In this document: positions 27,035 to 36,731 of the stretch, one piece after another | How positions within the stretch are numbered: position 1 is the stretch's first letter | Layout: the number at the start of each line of letters is the position of its first letter | Assembly: GCA_005405945.1 (NCBI GenBank) | Contig: BJHW01000002.1 | Location: 2,356,001-2,420,000 of the forward strand | Direction: 5' to 3' | DNA from: Streptomyces violaceusniger | GTDB lineage: Bacteria; Actinomycetota; Actinomycetes; Streptomycetales; Streptomycetaceae | Length of the DNA stretch: 64,000 bases | Notes under the pieces: generated by a model | Told to the model about the DNA's origin: nothing | Databases searched by the model: none | What the model saw: only the letters and a program-made list of their open reading frames with translations | Position numbers and translations under genes: made by a program

Positions 27035-28669
27035 GTGCGAGACCAGCTTCTCGGGGGCCGTTACCGGTTGGTGCGGCAGCTCGGTGAGGGCGGTATGGGG
27101 CAAGTATGGGAGGCGCAGGACGAGACGCTGGGTCGACCCGTCGCGGTCAAGGTGATCTCCCTGCTCGCCGGTGGCGGAAGTCGCGGCGGAGAGGCACGCG
27201 CCAGGTTCCTGCGCGAGGCACGGATCACCGCCCAACTGCAGCACCCGAACATCGTGACCATCCACGACCTCGGCGAGACCGGCACCGAGGGCAACAGAGC
27301 TCCGTTCCTCGTGATGGAGCTGGTCCGCGGCGAGGGTCTGGACGCAATGCTGCGTCGAGGCGTCGTCACCCTGCCGGACGCTGCCCGATGGGGCGCGCAG
27401 ATAGGTGACGCCCTTGCTGACGCGCATGACGCCGGAATCATGCACCGGGACATCAAGCCCTCCAACATCCTCATCACGCCCTCCGGCAACGTGAAGGTCT
27501 TCGACTTCGGCATCGCGAGAGCAGCCGACCCCTACGCGACCGCAGACCGCCTCACCCAGACCGGCTTCATCGTGGGCACACCCCCCTACATGGCACCCGA
27601 ACAAGCACGCGGCTTCCCAGAGCCACGCAGCGACCTGTACGCACTCGGCTGCCTCCTCTTCGAGCTGATCACAGGACGACTGCCGTTCCAGGCCCCCGAC
27701 ACCGTGGGCTACCTCACGGCCCACCTCACCCAGGAGCCGCCCACCCCCAGCTCGGTCTGCGCCGGTGTCCCACCCGCCTGGGACGACCTCGTGCTGAGGC
27801 TGTTGCACAAGGACCCCGCCCAGCGATACCCGAACGCAGCCGACCTCTCCCAGGCGCTGCGACAGCTCGACCGCGCCCCCGAGCCACCGCCACCGCCACC
27901 GCCACCAGCAGGCGAACAGACGGCCGAGGCGCCTCAACCATCGGCGCCGGACCGCCCGTTCACCATTGCATGGACAGGAAAGGAACCCCTGTCCACCTAC
28001 ACCGATTCTTCAGGCAAGGGCTGCCTGGCCGGTTTGTCCAAGGTAGGGCTGGCGCTGACGACGCCAGGCGTTGTCGTGCCGCTGCTGCTGCACAAGTTGG
28101 AAAGGCAGAGCGGTGAGGGTTGGATAGCGTGGTTCAGTGTGTCGATCGTCTTCGGACTATTCGCGCTCGGGACTCTTCTGTGGCTCTCTACAGTGACCTA
28201 CCGGCTCAGGACATCGGGCTGGTCCCTGCTCGTCGGGCCACAGGGCATCGTGACTACCAGCGCCTTCGGCGAGCGTGAATACCGCTGGAACGAGGTGAAG
28301 ACGGTCGCCGTCAAACCGATCGGCGAAGGCGGGGAGCCCAGCCGCTTCAACGGACTCCATGTCAGATTCACAACGGACGCGAAGCGTCCGACCAGGGAGC
28401 GACTGGCAGGGTGGCCCCGCTACCTCCCAAAGCCCAACACCACTTTCAGTGGGATGGTCCCCATCTGCGTCCTCGGGCCGATGACGAACCAACAGCGGAC
28501 CGAGTTGAAGGAAGCCCTGGGCCGATACGGCGGCCCAGCCAGAAGGCCATTGGCCACGCAGGCCATGCAAGCGGCGATGACCAAGTTCGAGCCGTTCGCG
28601 AGTCGGTGGATGACCAAGATCATCCACCTCCCAGGCGAATCGACCGCAAAAGATGACCACGGCGAGTAA
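27035..28669 (+). CDS. Membrane Ser/Thr protein kinase
   Basis: 544 residues; GTG 27035 follows GGGGGAGG. A Hanks-type kinase domain fills residues 10-275: Gly-rich loop GEGGMGQVW, catalytic Lys39 in VAVKVIS, Asp139 in HRDIKPSN, DFG at 157-159, and GTPPYMAPEQARG. A run of eight prolines near residue 288 links it to a C-terminal region with two hydrophobic segments (GLALTTPGVVVPLLL; WFSVSIVFGLFALGTLLWLS), then a domain that looks like a PH-type fold (GWSLLVGPQGIVTTSAFGER). It lies 264 bp beyond tniR and could be transposon cargo. Targets are unknown. Confidence 0.9.
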   Translation: MRDQLLGGRYRLVRQLGEGGMGQVWEAQDETLGRPVAVKVISLLAGGGSRGGEARARFLREARITAQLQHPNIVTIHDLGETGTEGNRAPFLVMELVRGEGLDAMLRRGVVTLPDAARWGAQIGDALADAHDAGIMHRDIKPSNILITPSGNVKVFDFGIARAADPYATADRLTQTGFIVGTPPYMAPEQARGFPEPRSDLYALGCLLFELITGRLPFQAPDTVGYLTAHLTQEPPTPSSVCAGVPPAWDDLVLRLLHKDPAQRYPNAADLSQALRQLDRAPEPPPPPPPPAGEQTAEAPQPSAPDRPFTIAWTGKEPLSTYTDSSGKGCLAGLSKVGLALTTPGVVVPLLLHKLERQSGEGWIAWFSVSIVFGLFALGTLLWLSTVTYRLRTSGWSLLVGPQGIVTTSAFGEREYRWNEVKTVAVKPIGEGGEPSRFNGLHVRFTTDAKRPTRERLAGWPRYLPKPNTTFSGMVPICVLGPMTNQQRTELKEALGRYGGPARRPLATQAMQAAMTKFEPFASRWMTKIIHLPGESTAKDDHGE

Positions 28670-28754
28670 GTCCGGCCGAGCTTCCATGCACCTCGGCACC
28701 GTGCACGCGACTTCGGATATCCGCGCAGATAACTTCAGAAACTGACACCAGGCC

Positions 28755-28949
28755 CGTAACCGCAGGAAGCTCGGCTCCCGTGGCGGTCGGCCGCCACGTT
28801 TCGACCCGGTTGACTACCGCGAGCGCCACGCGGTTGAGTGCGGCATCAACCGCCTTAAGAGGCACCGAGCCGTCGCCACGCGATACGACAAGTTGGCGGT
28901 CCGCTACGAGGCGACCGTCCTCGTCGCGGCCATCAACGAATGGCTGTGA
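28755..28949 (+). pseudogene. IS5-family transposase C-terminal remnant
   Basis: A frame reads GGRPPRFDPVDYRERHAVEC, INRLKRHRAVATRYDKLAVR and ATVLVAAINEWL before a stop at 28947. This is the C-terminal DDE segment of IS5-family transposases; the catalytic glutamate would lie in HAVECGINRLK. The rest of the gene is absent. Confidence 0.75.
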
Positions 28950-29000
28950 CCAGCACTCGTGATACACGCCGACAAAGAGTCCGCAAGCGTGGAACTGCGG

Positions 29001-29699
29001 TCACTCCCCGACTGTGTCGAGGAGGATCTGCGCCAGTTCGCGCGGCTGGGAGAACATCGGCCAGTGGCCGGTGTCCATCTCGATCAGCCGCCAGTGCTCG
29101 CTGACCAGTAGCTTTGTCACGTCGTCGCTAGGCTCGGGGTCACCGAGCGTGCACTTGATGTACGTCGCCGGGAGGTCACTGAGCGGCCGTTCCAGCACGG
29201 CGGGTTCGGTCAGCGTGGCGCCCGGGTGCGGCGTCGAGCCGCGAACGATCCGTGCGATCTGCTCATCGGTGAGACCGTGGCCCTCGAAGTGGGCCGCAGG
29301 CGCGACCGGCCAAAATCCCCCGTTCTCGGCGATCGATGCCCTCACCATCACCCCGCCGTCCGGCCAGGAGGAGACGAACGGTTCGCCATCGGCCGGAACA
29401 CTGGAGTCGACGAAGACCACGCCTGCCAGCCGGTCGCCGACCCGCTCGGCGGCCTGACCGACTGGGATGCCCGAGTAACTGTGGCCTACCAGCACGACGT
29501 CGCGCAGATCCTGACGCTCGACCTCGTCAACGATGTCCTGAACGTGGGTCTGCTGCCCGGCCGGCACACCTTGCTTCTCGGCGAGACCGGACGGCGTCAG
29601 CGGGTAGACGCCGTGGCCGGCCGCTTTCAGATGCGGCACCACCTCATCCCACGCCCACGATCCGAGCCGCGCACCTGCAACCAGCACGTAGTTCGCCAT
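29001..29699 (-). CDS. Alpha/beta hydrolase
   Basis: 232 residues, complete. The start MANYVLVAGARLGSWAWDEV has the oxyanion-loop pattern; the nucleophile elbow is VLVGHSYSGIPV with Ser in GHSYSG, the acid is probably Asp in TLGDPEPSDD and the His is in MDTGHWPMFSQP. The family includes salicylate-ester and plant-type hydroxynitrile lyase-like esterases that use a compact cap. It stands alone between two transposon remnants. Substrate unknown. Confidence 0.88.
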   Translation of the reverse strand: MANYVLVAGARLGSWAWDEVVPHLKAAGHGVYPLTPSGLAEKQGVPAGQQTHVQDIVDEVERQDLRDVVLVGHSYSGIPVGQAAERVGDRLAGVVFVDSSVPADGEPFVSSWPDGGVMVRASIAENGGFWPVAPAAHFEGHGLTDEQIARIVRGSTPHPGATLTEPAVLERPLSDLPATYIKCTLGDPEPSDDVTKLLVSEHWRLIEMDTGHWPMFSQPRELAQILLDTVGE

Positions 29700-29749
29700 G
29701 GCCGCACCATAGCGAAGCGACCCAACAGCCGCTTCCAGAAATACTTTCG

Positions 29750-29929
29750 ATACACGCCCTAGCCCACATCTCGCCGTACCTGACCGAGCACATCCGCCGC
29801 TTCGGCGAGTACTCCACTCACGAACTCGGCCTCGTACCCGAGGCGTACGACCCGCACCTGGACGTCGACTTCAGCCCGTTGCGCGGTGACGCCCCACCCG
29901 TGCCGGACGGCTACGACCAAGCCGCGTGA
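29750..29929 (+). pseudogene. Tn3-family transposase C-terminal remnant
   Basis: The last 59 codons read HISPYLTEHIRRFGEYSTHE, LGLVPEAYDPHLDVDFSPLR and end DGYDQAA. This matches the C-terminal end of Streptomyces Tn3-type transposases. Nothing upstream continues the family; the hydrolase gene region abuts directly at about 29745, marking a deletion or insertion junction. Confidence 0.65.
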
Positions 29930-30052
29930 GGGGACGGCGGGCGGCGCCCGCCCCTGCTGCCCTTTGACTCGGCGGCCCACAGCCCGCCGTACGTCAGCTC
30001 CCGCTGGAGCACGTTGGACGGCAGTACACCGAGTCACGGCACCCTCTGCGCT

Positions 30053-30643
30053 CTAGCAGAGCTTCACGGTCCATACGTGGTACCAGTCTCCGCTCGCGTC
30101 AGAATCGTAGGAGTAGGTGGTGAAGATCAGGCTTCCGTTCCTGTTGTACATCCGTGCTACTTGGCCCTTGGTCTGGTTATTGATCCATGACCCGCCACGA
30201 CCGAAGGGCATGTCGTATGTCTTACACGCGGACCACTGCCGGAGGTCACCCCTGTATCCAGCTTTGCTGTAGGCGCAGAAGTTTCCGTTGTACATGGGGA
30301 AATCGCAGTCGTCGACGGCCGACGTGGCTGCACCAGAGGCAAAGTCGCGCGGATGGTCTTCTCCGGGGATGGCGACAAACAGTTTGCCGTCACCGCCAAA
30401 GTCGATCTCGTTGGGCCCGATTTGTTTCCCGCCGAGCTCCTTGAGGTAGCGGTTGACTGCCGATTGCAGCGCGCTGGCCTGGGTTCCTGTCAGATGGGCG
30501 GCCTTGGCCTGCTGCACGAATGACTGAGTACTGGGAACAGATGCGGACGGCTGGTCCGCCTGTGCAGGTCCGGCGGCACTGAGGCCCGCGCCCAATGTCA
30601 TGGCCGCTGCGATGAGTGCAAGCCGCTTGCGTACGTTCATCAT
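30053..30643 (-). CDS. Secreted peptidase-inhibitor I36-like protein
   Basis: 196 residues with a clear Sec signal: basic MMNVRKR, hydrophobic LALIAAAMTLGAGLSAAG and a cleavage site near AQADQPSA. The C-terminal 80 residues contain NGNFCAYSKAGYRGDLRQWS, the pattern of the peptidase inhibitor I36 / beta-gamma crystallin-like family, with four cysteines (DDCDF, FCAYS, SACKT, KLC) able to form disulfides. The middle helical section (THLTGTQ-type, LQSAVNRYLKELGG) may be a propeptide. Likely extracellular inhibitor or structural protein. Confidence 0.78.
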   Translation of the reverse strand: MMNVRKRLALIAAAMTLGAGLSAAGPAQADQPSASVPSTQSFVQQAKAAHLTGTQASALQSAVNRYLKELGGKQIGPNEIDFGGDGKLFVAIPGEDHPRDFASGAATSAVDDCDFPMYNGNFCAYSKAGYRGDLRQWSACKTYDMPFGRGGSWINNQTKGQVARMYNRNGSLIFTTYSYDSDASGDWYHVWTVKLC

Positions 30644-30885
30644 CTCACTCCCTCGTTCTCCGAGTAGCCGAAAGAACCTGGTGCCGCTGTCCGGGACTGG
30701 TTTCTACATGCGGCTGCTCAGCATCCATGCCGTTCGGTTTGCCACTCATGAGTCTGTTCTCCATTTAAGGCCCGAACCAGGCTTTTTTGCGACATAGCAG
30801 AGACCACCTCCACTTCGGCCGCCGACGCCCTGCGCCCACTGCGCGACCCGGACACGCCCGAACTGGACGAGAACGACGCAGCCTA
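30644..30885. other. Intergenic with a short C-terminal-like tail
   Basis: No complete gene. A plus-strand frame ending at the IS630 target TA reads TSAADALRPLRDPDTPELDE, which looks like the truncated end of a gene whose stop codon is formed at the insertion site. Confidence 0.35.
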
Positions 30886-32088
30886 GTGCTGAATTCCGCT
30901 TTCGATGGGTACATGTACCGGTGGCGGGGTGTTCAGGTACTCGGGGCGAGGTGCGACGGGGCGGTGTTACGGGCACGGCGGAGCCGTGATGTGGATGAGG
31001 AGACCGTTGTGCAACGGCTGGCGCGGGCGCGCAAGGCGCCGCCGGATCTGGTGATGCGAGCCCGGATGATCGAGCTGAGCTGGGCCGGAGTGCGGGTGCC
31101 GGCCACGCCGTCGAACTGGCCTGCAGCCAGAGGACGGTGCGGCGGTGGCTGCACCGCTTCAACCAGTCCGGCTTGGAAGGGCTGGAGGATCTGGGCGGTC
31201 AGGGCCGCAAGCGGCGGATCACCGAAGAGCAACGCTCCCCGATCATCTCCTTGGTGAAAACCGTGCCGCCGGGACGGCTGAGGTGGGAACCAGTCGGAGA
31301 GCTGTGGGCCTTCGACGAGGCCGGGCCACCCGAGTGGACCCTGGACTCCCTGGCCGCGGCCGCACGGGCCGAGGGGATCGAGGTGGGGCGCAGTCAGGTC
31401 CGCCGTATCCTGCTCGCCGAAGGCGTGCGCTGGCGTCGCACCCGGTCCTGGACGAGGTCGAAGGACCCGGACTTCGTCCCAAAAGGACACGGATCATCGG
31501 CCTCTACACCCACCCACCCGACGACGTGACGGTGATCTGCGCCGACGAGCTGGGGCCGGTGATCCCACGGACCTTCCCGCCCGCACCTGCCTGGTCACCC
31601 GACGGGCACCGGATCAAAGCGGAACTCGACTACACCCGCGGACCGGAGAAAACCTGAGTCTGCGGCCCTCCGACGGCCAGGCCGTCACCATGACCGCTCC
31701 CTCCCGCAACAGCGTCTTCTACCAGCGGTTCCTCCAACAGCTCGAGGACGCCAACCCGCACGGGGAGATCTGGATCGTCACCGACAACCTCTCCTCCCAC
31801 AACAGCCTGTCCACCCGGACCTGGCTGGAGGACCGCCCCCCCATCCACCACGCCTTCATCCCCGTCGGCGCCTGCTGGCTCAACCTCCAGGAAGGCTGGT
31901 GGCGCATCTTCCGCAAAGCTGCCCTCGCCGGCCGGTCATTCGCCAACCGCGACGACATCACATACGCCACGACCCTGGCCACCGACCAGCTCAACTCCCG
32001 CGCCACGCCCTGGATCTGGGGCAGACCCGCGCCACCAACCCGCCCACGACGACGCCGATTTGTATACACCCTTTGAGGAACGCAGCAC
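30886..32088 (+). mobile_element. IS630-family insertion sequence
   Basis: Ends GTGCTGAATTCC (from 30886) and GGAACGCAGCAC (to 32088) are inverted repeats with 10 of 12 matches, and a TA dinucleotide lies at each outer boundary, the duplication made by IS630 elements. Length about 1.2 kb. Its right end was later used as target by the IS701 element at 32092. Confidence 0.82.
30913..32076 (+). CDS. IS630-family transposase (three frameshifts)
   Basis: The HTH section (VMRARMIELSWAG, then TVRRWLHRFNQSGLEGLEDL) and linker GRKRRITEEQ precede the DDE domain: DDVTVICADELGPV carries the first Asp, IWIVTDNLSSH the second, and WLNLQEGWWRIFRKAAL the Glu. Three one-base shifts, near 31115, 31480 and 31650, each consistent with one missing base, split it into four frames. 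Corrected, it is about 388 residues. Whether it is truly dead depends on read accuracy. Confidence 0.78.
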
Positions 32089-32091
32089 TAG

Positions 32092-33507
32092 TAGGACTCC
32101 GTTAGGTCTTGGCGGTGGTTGTGTTCAGAGGCATGGTGGGTGTGTGGATGCACATGAAGTGAACCGTGCTCGGGCGTCGTTGGCGTTATTCGTGGCGGAT
32201 GTGTTCGCCTCGATACCGCGCAAGGACCAGCGGGCCAAGGGCGACTGCTGTCTGCGGGGACTGATGCTGGACGGTCGACGCAAGTCCATCCAGGCCATGG
32301 CCGCTCGGCTGCCGGACGGCAACGAGCAGAACCTGCAGCAGTTCGTGAACCAGTCCACCTGGGATCCGGTGCCGGTGCGTCGGCGGATCGCCGAGCGGAT
32401 GGTGACGCGGATCGGCCCGGACGCCTGGGCGGTCGATGACGTGTCCTTCCCCAAGGACGGACGGATGTCGGTCGGTGTCGGGCATCAGTACTGCGGTGCG
32501 CTGGGCAAGCAGGCGAACTGCCAGGTGGCGGTCAGTGTGCACGCGGTCTCCGATGCGGCCTCGTGCCCGCTGAACTGGCGGCTGTTCCTGCCCCAGGAGT
32601 GGGTGGATGACGCCGTCCGGCGGCAGCGGACCGGCGTGCCCAAGGACGTCGGGCACCGGGAGAAGTGGCGCCTGGCACTGGACGCTCTGGATGAGCTGGC
32701 CGGATGGGGACTGGTGCCGCCGGTGGTGGTGGCGGATGCCGGCTATGGCCAGAACGCCGACTTCCGCGCCGGCCTGGCCGAGCGGGGACACGCGTACGTG
32801 GTCGGTATCCGCGGCGATATCACCGTCCAGCCGCATGACGCGCACCCCACGGCCCGGCCTGGTCCGGCAACGGCCGCAGGCCCCAGCCCCGCTACCGGCA
32901 GCCACCGGTGCCAGTGGCGGAACTGGCCGCGGCCGCCGGACGGCAAGCCTTCAGCGAGGTGACCTGGCGCCAGGGCTCCCGTGGCCCGATGACCTCCCGC
33001 TTCCTCGCGATGCGGGTCCGGCCGTCCGGGGTGCGCTCGCGCCGGCTGGCCCAGGCCGCCGCGGTGGCCGGGCACGGCCGGTGGGACGGCGTCCTGCCCC
33101 AGGTGCGGCTGCTGGCCGAATGGCCCGACGGCGAGGAGGAACCGACCCGGTTCTGGCTGTCGGACCTGCCCGGGGACACCCCGATCGCCGAACTGGTCCG
33201 CCTGGCAAAGATCCGCTGGCGCATCGAGCACGACTACCGGGAACTCAAGCACGGCCTGGGCCTGGACCACTTCGAAGGCCGCTCCTGGACCGGCTGGCAC
33301 CACCACGCCACCCTGGTCACCGCCGCCCACGCCTTCCTCACCGAGCAGCGGCTGGCCCCAAAAGCCGACACACCGGACTCACCCTCTACCAGATCCTCGA
33401 CGCCCTCCAAGACCTGCTGAACTGCTGGACCGGCATCTGCAGCACCTGCCACCAACCTCTGCCCAGCAGGGGCAGGCCAAGATCAAGACGGACCTAACGG
33501 AGTCCTA
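32092..33507 (+). mobile_element. IS701-family insertion sequence, complete
   Basis: 1416 bp with perfect 17-bp terminal inverted repeats, TAGGACTCCGTTAGGTC at 32092-32108 and its complement at 33491-33507. The tetranucleotide CTAG flanks both ends (32088-32091 and 33508-33511), the 4-bp YTAR-type duplication of this family. The left CTAG is formed partly by the end of the IS630 element, so IS701 arrived after IS630. Confidence 0.93.
32144..33497 (+). CDS. IS701-family transposase (two frameshifts)
   Basis: Start GTG 32144. The IS701 DDE core is visible: AWAVDDVSFPKDGRMSVGVG (first Asp), VVADAGYGQNADFRAGL (second Asp) and IRWRIEHDYRELKHGLGLDH (Glu). N-terminal RAKGDCCLRGLMLDGRRKSI is typical. 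Shifts near 32870 and 33365, each one missing base, divide the gene; corrected it has about 450 residues. The terminal repeats are perfect, so the element may be recently active. Confidence 0.85.
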
Positions 33508-33547
33508 CTAGTACTACAGCCGGTTGTTCACGTAACGTGACGGCGAG

Positions 33548-34663
33548 TTGCTCGTTGCTCCGTTCGTGGGACTGATGCTGCCGCCGGGTGCGGTACGGGC
33601 GGGCGAGCTGGGCGAGGCCGAGATCCGGTCGCTGGATGGGGAGTTGGAGGCGCTGTGCGCTTCGGTGGACGATGTGTTCGCGCGTCCGGGCTCGCGGGAG
33701 AACCTTCGTGCGAGGGTGCGCGGGCTGCTCAGCGAGGTGCCGCGCAAGAACCTGTGGCAGCTCGCGGAGTTCGCCGGGCACCCCAATCCCGACCGGCTGC
33801 AGGGCTTCTTGGCGAAGGCGGCCTGGGACGCCGACGAGCTTCGCGACCGGGTCCGCGCCTACGCGGTCGCCGCTCTGGCGGCCGACGATGCGGTGCTGAT
33901 CGCGGACGAGACCGGCGACATCAAGAAGGGCGCCAAGACCGCCGGGGTGCAGCGGCAGTACACCGGCACGGCCGGCCGGATCGAGAACGCCCAGGTCAGC
34001 GTGCACCTGTCCTATGGATTCCGGCGGGGTCGCACGCTTATCGACCGCGAGCTCTACCTTGGGCGCGTCTGGGCCGGCACCACCGCCGGGCACGAGCGTC
34101 GCTGCGTCGAGCAGGGCATCCCGCCCGAGCGGGCCACCGCGGTGGCGACCAAGCCTGAGCTGGCCCGGCGCATGCTGGAGCGCGCCCTGAGCGCCGGCGT
34201 GCCGTTCACCTACTTCCTTGCCGACGAGGCGTACGGGCAGTCCCGCGCGCTGCGTGCCTGGCTGGAAGACTGGCGGGTGCGCTACGTGCTGGCGATCCCC
34301 AAGAACGAGGTCGTGCCGCTGCCGGACGGCTGCACCCGGCAGGCACGCGAGCTGTACGCGATCGTGCCCGAGGAGACGTTCGAGCGCCGCTCGTGCGCAG
34401 GCGGCGCCAAGGGGCCACGCGAGTACGACTGAGCCGGCGTCCAACTTGCTCCCACCGCCGAGGACTTCGAACGGCATCTGCTGATCCGCCGCTCGACGGT
34501 GCCCAACAAGAAGGACAAGAAGACCGGCGAGCTCGTTCGCGAGGTCATGTACTTCCTCTGCCACACCGCCCGGGGCACCACCGTCCGAGTTGCGCAGATA
34601 CCAGCTACCGGGCGGCGTGAACCAAGCTTGGCGGCCGCAGCCGCCTCGTGGGTGCGGCATTGA
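33548..34663 (+). pseudogene. Second IS701-type transposase, stop codon and truncated 3' end
   Basis: Core motifs: VLIADETGDIKKGAKTAGVQ, NAQVSVHLSYGFRRGRTLID, FLADEAYGQSRALRAWLED. At 34430 a TGA replaces an expected Trp (REYD-stop-AGVQLAP), after which the same frame continues ERHLLIRRSTVPNKKDKKTG and FLCHTARGTTV and then diverges. The C-terminal catalytic glutamate segment (TRW.VEECF type) is missing. This sequence is unrelated to the IS701 copy at 32092 at the level seen here and abuts it without spacer. Confidence 0.8.
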
Positions 34664-34716
34664 TGTTTTTCGGGTCTTCTTCTCTCGATGGTCTTGTGAG
34701 GTGTCGCCGAAACCAA

Positions 34717-35669
34717 TCACTCGGTGGTCAGCGACGCGGGTGAGCCGCGGTAAGCAACGATCCTCGAGGTGATGGTGCCGAGAACGTCGACGGAGATCGT
34801 GACCGTGTCGCCGGGCCGCAGCGGTGGATGGGCGTCTCGGCCCTTGCGTCCCCATAGCTCGGCGAGGCATCCACCGCCGCAGGTGCCGGAGCCGAGTACG
34901 TCGCCGGGGCGCACCTCCGTGCCGCGGCTCGCGTACTCGATCATTTCGGCGTAGGAGAAGTGCATCGCGTCCCACCGGTCGGTGCCGATGCTCTCGCCGT
35001 TGACCGCTGCGGTCATCCCTAGGTCGAAGGCCGTGCCCGAGCGGTACGGAGCGAGCTCGTCGGCCGTGACGAGCACGGGCCCAAGTGTGAGGGAGGTGTC
35101 TTTGCCTTTGGCAGGGCCAAGCCTGACCGCCATCTCCTCGAACTGCAGGTCTCGCGCCGACCAGTCATTGAGCAGGCAGTATCCGACGATGTGCCGTTCG
35201 GCCTCGGACGCACGAATGTCCCGCCCGGCGAGCCCAATGATCGCGGCCACCTCCAGCTCGAAGTCGAACAGATCGCTGCCCGGGGGACGGGGACGTCGTC
35301 GTGCGGGCCTAGTACGGCGGCGGGGTTCGTGAAGTAGAACGCGGGCGCGTCGTACCACTGCGGCGGGATTTCAGCACCGGCGCCGGCAAGTCTGGCGGTG
35401 CCCTGAACGTGCTGTTCGAAGGTCATGAAGTCGCGGACGGAGGGGGGATCGGGGATAGGGGCCCGGAGCTGGACGTCGTCGAGGGGCAGGACGTCCCGCG
35501 GATCGCTCAGCGCTTGCTCGCCCTCCCGGTGCAGGCGTTCCCCGTCGTCGCCCAGGAGCCCACGCAGGGTCACCCCGGGGGTGAGGGCGTAGATCTGATC
35601 TCCGCTGAGCACTCCGACCCGATCGGCGGGCTCGCCCGCAGGACCATCGATGTAGGTGACGAATCGCAT
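34717..35669 (-). CDS. Fumarylacetoacetate hydrolase family protein (one frameshift)
   Basis: About 317 residues when one missing base near 35285 is restored (DVPVPRGSDLFDFELEVAAI). The FAH fold is shown by AFYFTNPAAVLGPHDDVPVP, the metal-binding glutamates in FELEVAAIIG, GYCLLNDWSARDLQ, and the C-terminal GDVLGSGTCGGGCLAELWGR. FAH relatives hydrolyse or isomerise ring-cleavage products such as fumarylpyruvate, or act as decarboxylases and hydratases. Last gene of the ring-cleavage operon; the two FAH proteins probably catalyse successive steps. Confidence 0.85.
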
Positions 35670-35691
35670 CGAGTACGAAGTTCCTTTCCAC

Positions 35692-35721
35692 CAGATGACC
35701 GGCTTCAGCCGGTCATCTGGG
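35692..35721 (-). terminator. Hairpin between the two FAH genes
   Basis: Perfect 12-bp stem CCAGATGACCGG / CCGGTCATCTGG with a six-base loop in the 83-bp gap inside the operon. No T-run follows. It could attenuate the distal FAH gene or stabilise a processed mRNA end. Confidence 0.5.
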
Positions 35722-35752
35722 CGAGAATGACGGGGACACGAACGTCATGCGG

Positions 35753-36628
35753 TCACCTGTCGTTCTCCCGCCTCGTGGCGTCGACGCAGAGCTGGCGGAG
35801 GTCACCGATGCCGCTGATGGTCGTCTCGACGACATCGCCCTCCCGGAGGAAGCGGGCGGGCTTCCGCGCTCCGCCGATCCCGGCCGGGGTGCCGGTGAAA
35901 ACGACGTCACCTGGCATGAGGGGCAAGACTGCCGAGAGACGCTCCACCAGCTGGGGTACCGAGAAGATCAGCTGCTTGGTGGAACTGCTCTGCATCACCT
36001 CGCCGTTGACGCGGCATTCGATCGAGAGGTCGTCAGGGTCGGCGATCTCATCGAGCGTGACCAGCCAGGGACCCTGTGGCGCGAACCCGGGGAACGACTT
36101 GCCCAATGAGAACTGCGGCGCCGGGCCAGCTAGCTGCAGGGCACGTTCCGAATAGTCCTGGCCTACGGTCAGACCGGCCACATAGGACCATGCTCCGGCG
36201 GCGGTTACCCGCTCGGCCCGGCGGCCCACTACGACCACCAGTTCGGCCTCCCAGTCGACCGTCGCCGCTGGCAGGACTAGCTCGCCGACCGGTCCGGCGA
36301 AGCTGCCTGCGAACTTCGTGAACGTCGGTGGTGAGGTCGGGTAATCGAGTCCCGACTCGTCGGCATGGTCGCGGTAGTTGAGTCCGATCGCGAAGACCTG
36401 CCGTGGGTCGGGCGAGGGTGCGCCGAGTTCTTCGAGGATCAACGGGATGCCGTCCGCGGCGAAATCGATCGAGGCGTGCCCTGCCCATTCGACGAACTCG
36501 GCCCATGCGTCGTAGACGCTCCGTGGCGCGGGTCCGAATCGCCCCCGGCTCGCTTCTCCGACATCGACAAGGGAAGTGGAGTCGGGCGAGATCAATACCG
36601 AACGGCCATGACGTGTAGCGATGCGCAT
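35753..36628 (-). CDS. Fumarylacetoacetate hydrolase family protein
   Basis: 291 residues from ATG 36628, with AGAAAGG nine bases upstream (GTG 36634 is an alternative). FAH-domain landmarks: QVFAIGLNYRDHADESG, FTKFAGSFAGPVGELVLP, metal ligands in DWEAELVVVVGRR, GYT-like AGLTVGQDYSERALQ, KSFPGFAPQGPWLV and PGDVVFTGTPAGIG near the end. Intact. In the ring-cleavage operon it may act as a 2-hydroxypentadienoate hydratase-type or oxaloacetate-type enzyme; the reaction is not determinable by sequence alone. Confidence 0.88.
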   Translation of the reverse strand: MRIATRHGRSVLISPDSTSLVDVGEASRGRFGPAPRSVYDAWAEFVEWAGHASIDFAADGIPLILEELGAPSPDPRQVFAIGLNYRDHADESGLDYPTSPPTFTKFAGSFAGPVGELVLPAATVDWEAELVVVVGRRAERVTAAGAWSYVAGLTVGQDYSERALQLAGPAPQFSLGKSFPGFAPQGPWLVTLDEIADPDDLSIECRVNGEVMQSSSTKQLIFSVPQLVERLSAVLPLMPGDVVFTGTPAGIGGARKPARFLREGDVVETTISGIGDLRQLCVDATRRENDR

Positions 36629-36731
36629 GTGCACTTACCTTTCTGATTGACAACCTTCGACCGGAGGCACGGTCCGTGAGAGCGCTGCAGACGACGGCAT
36701 TGGACAAGACGAACCAACGGCGGGAACCCGA

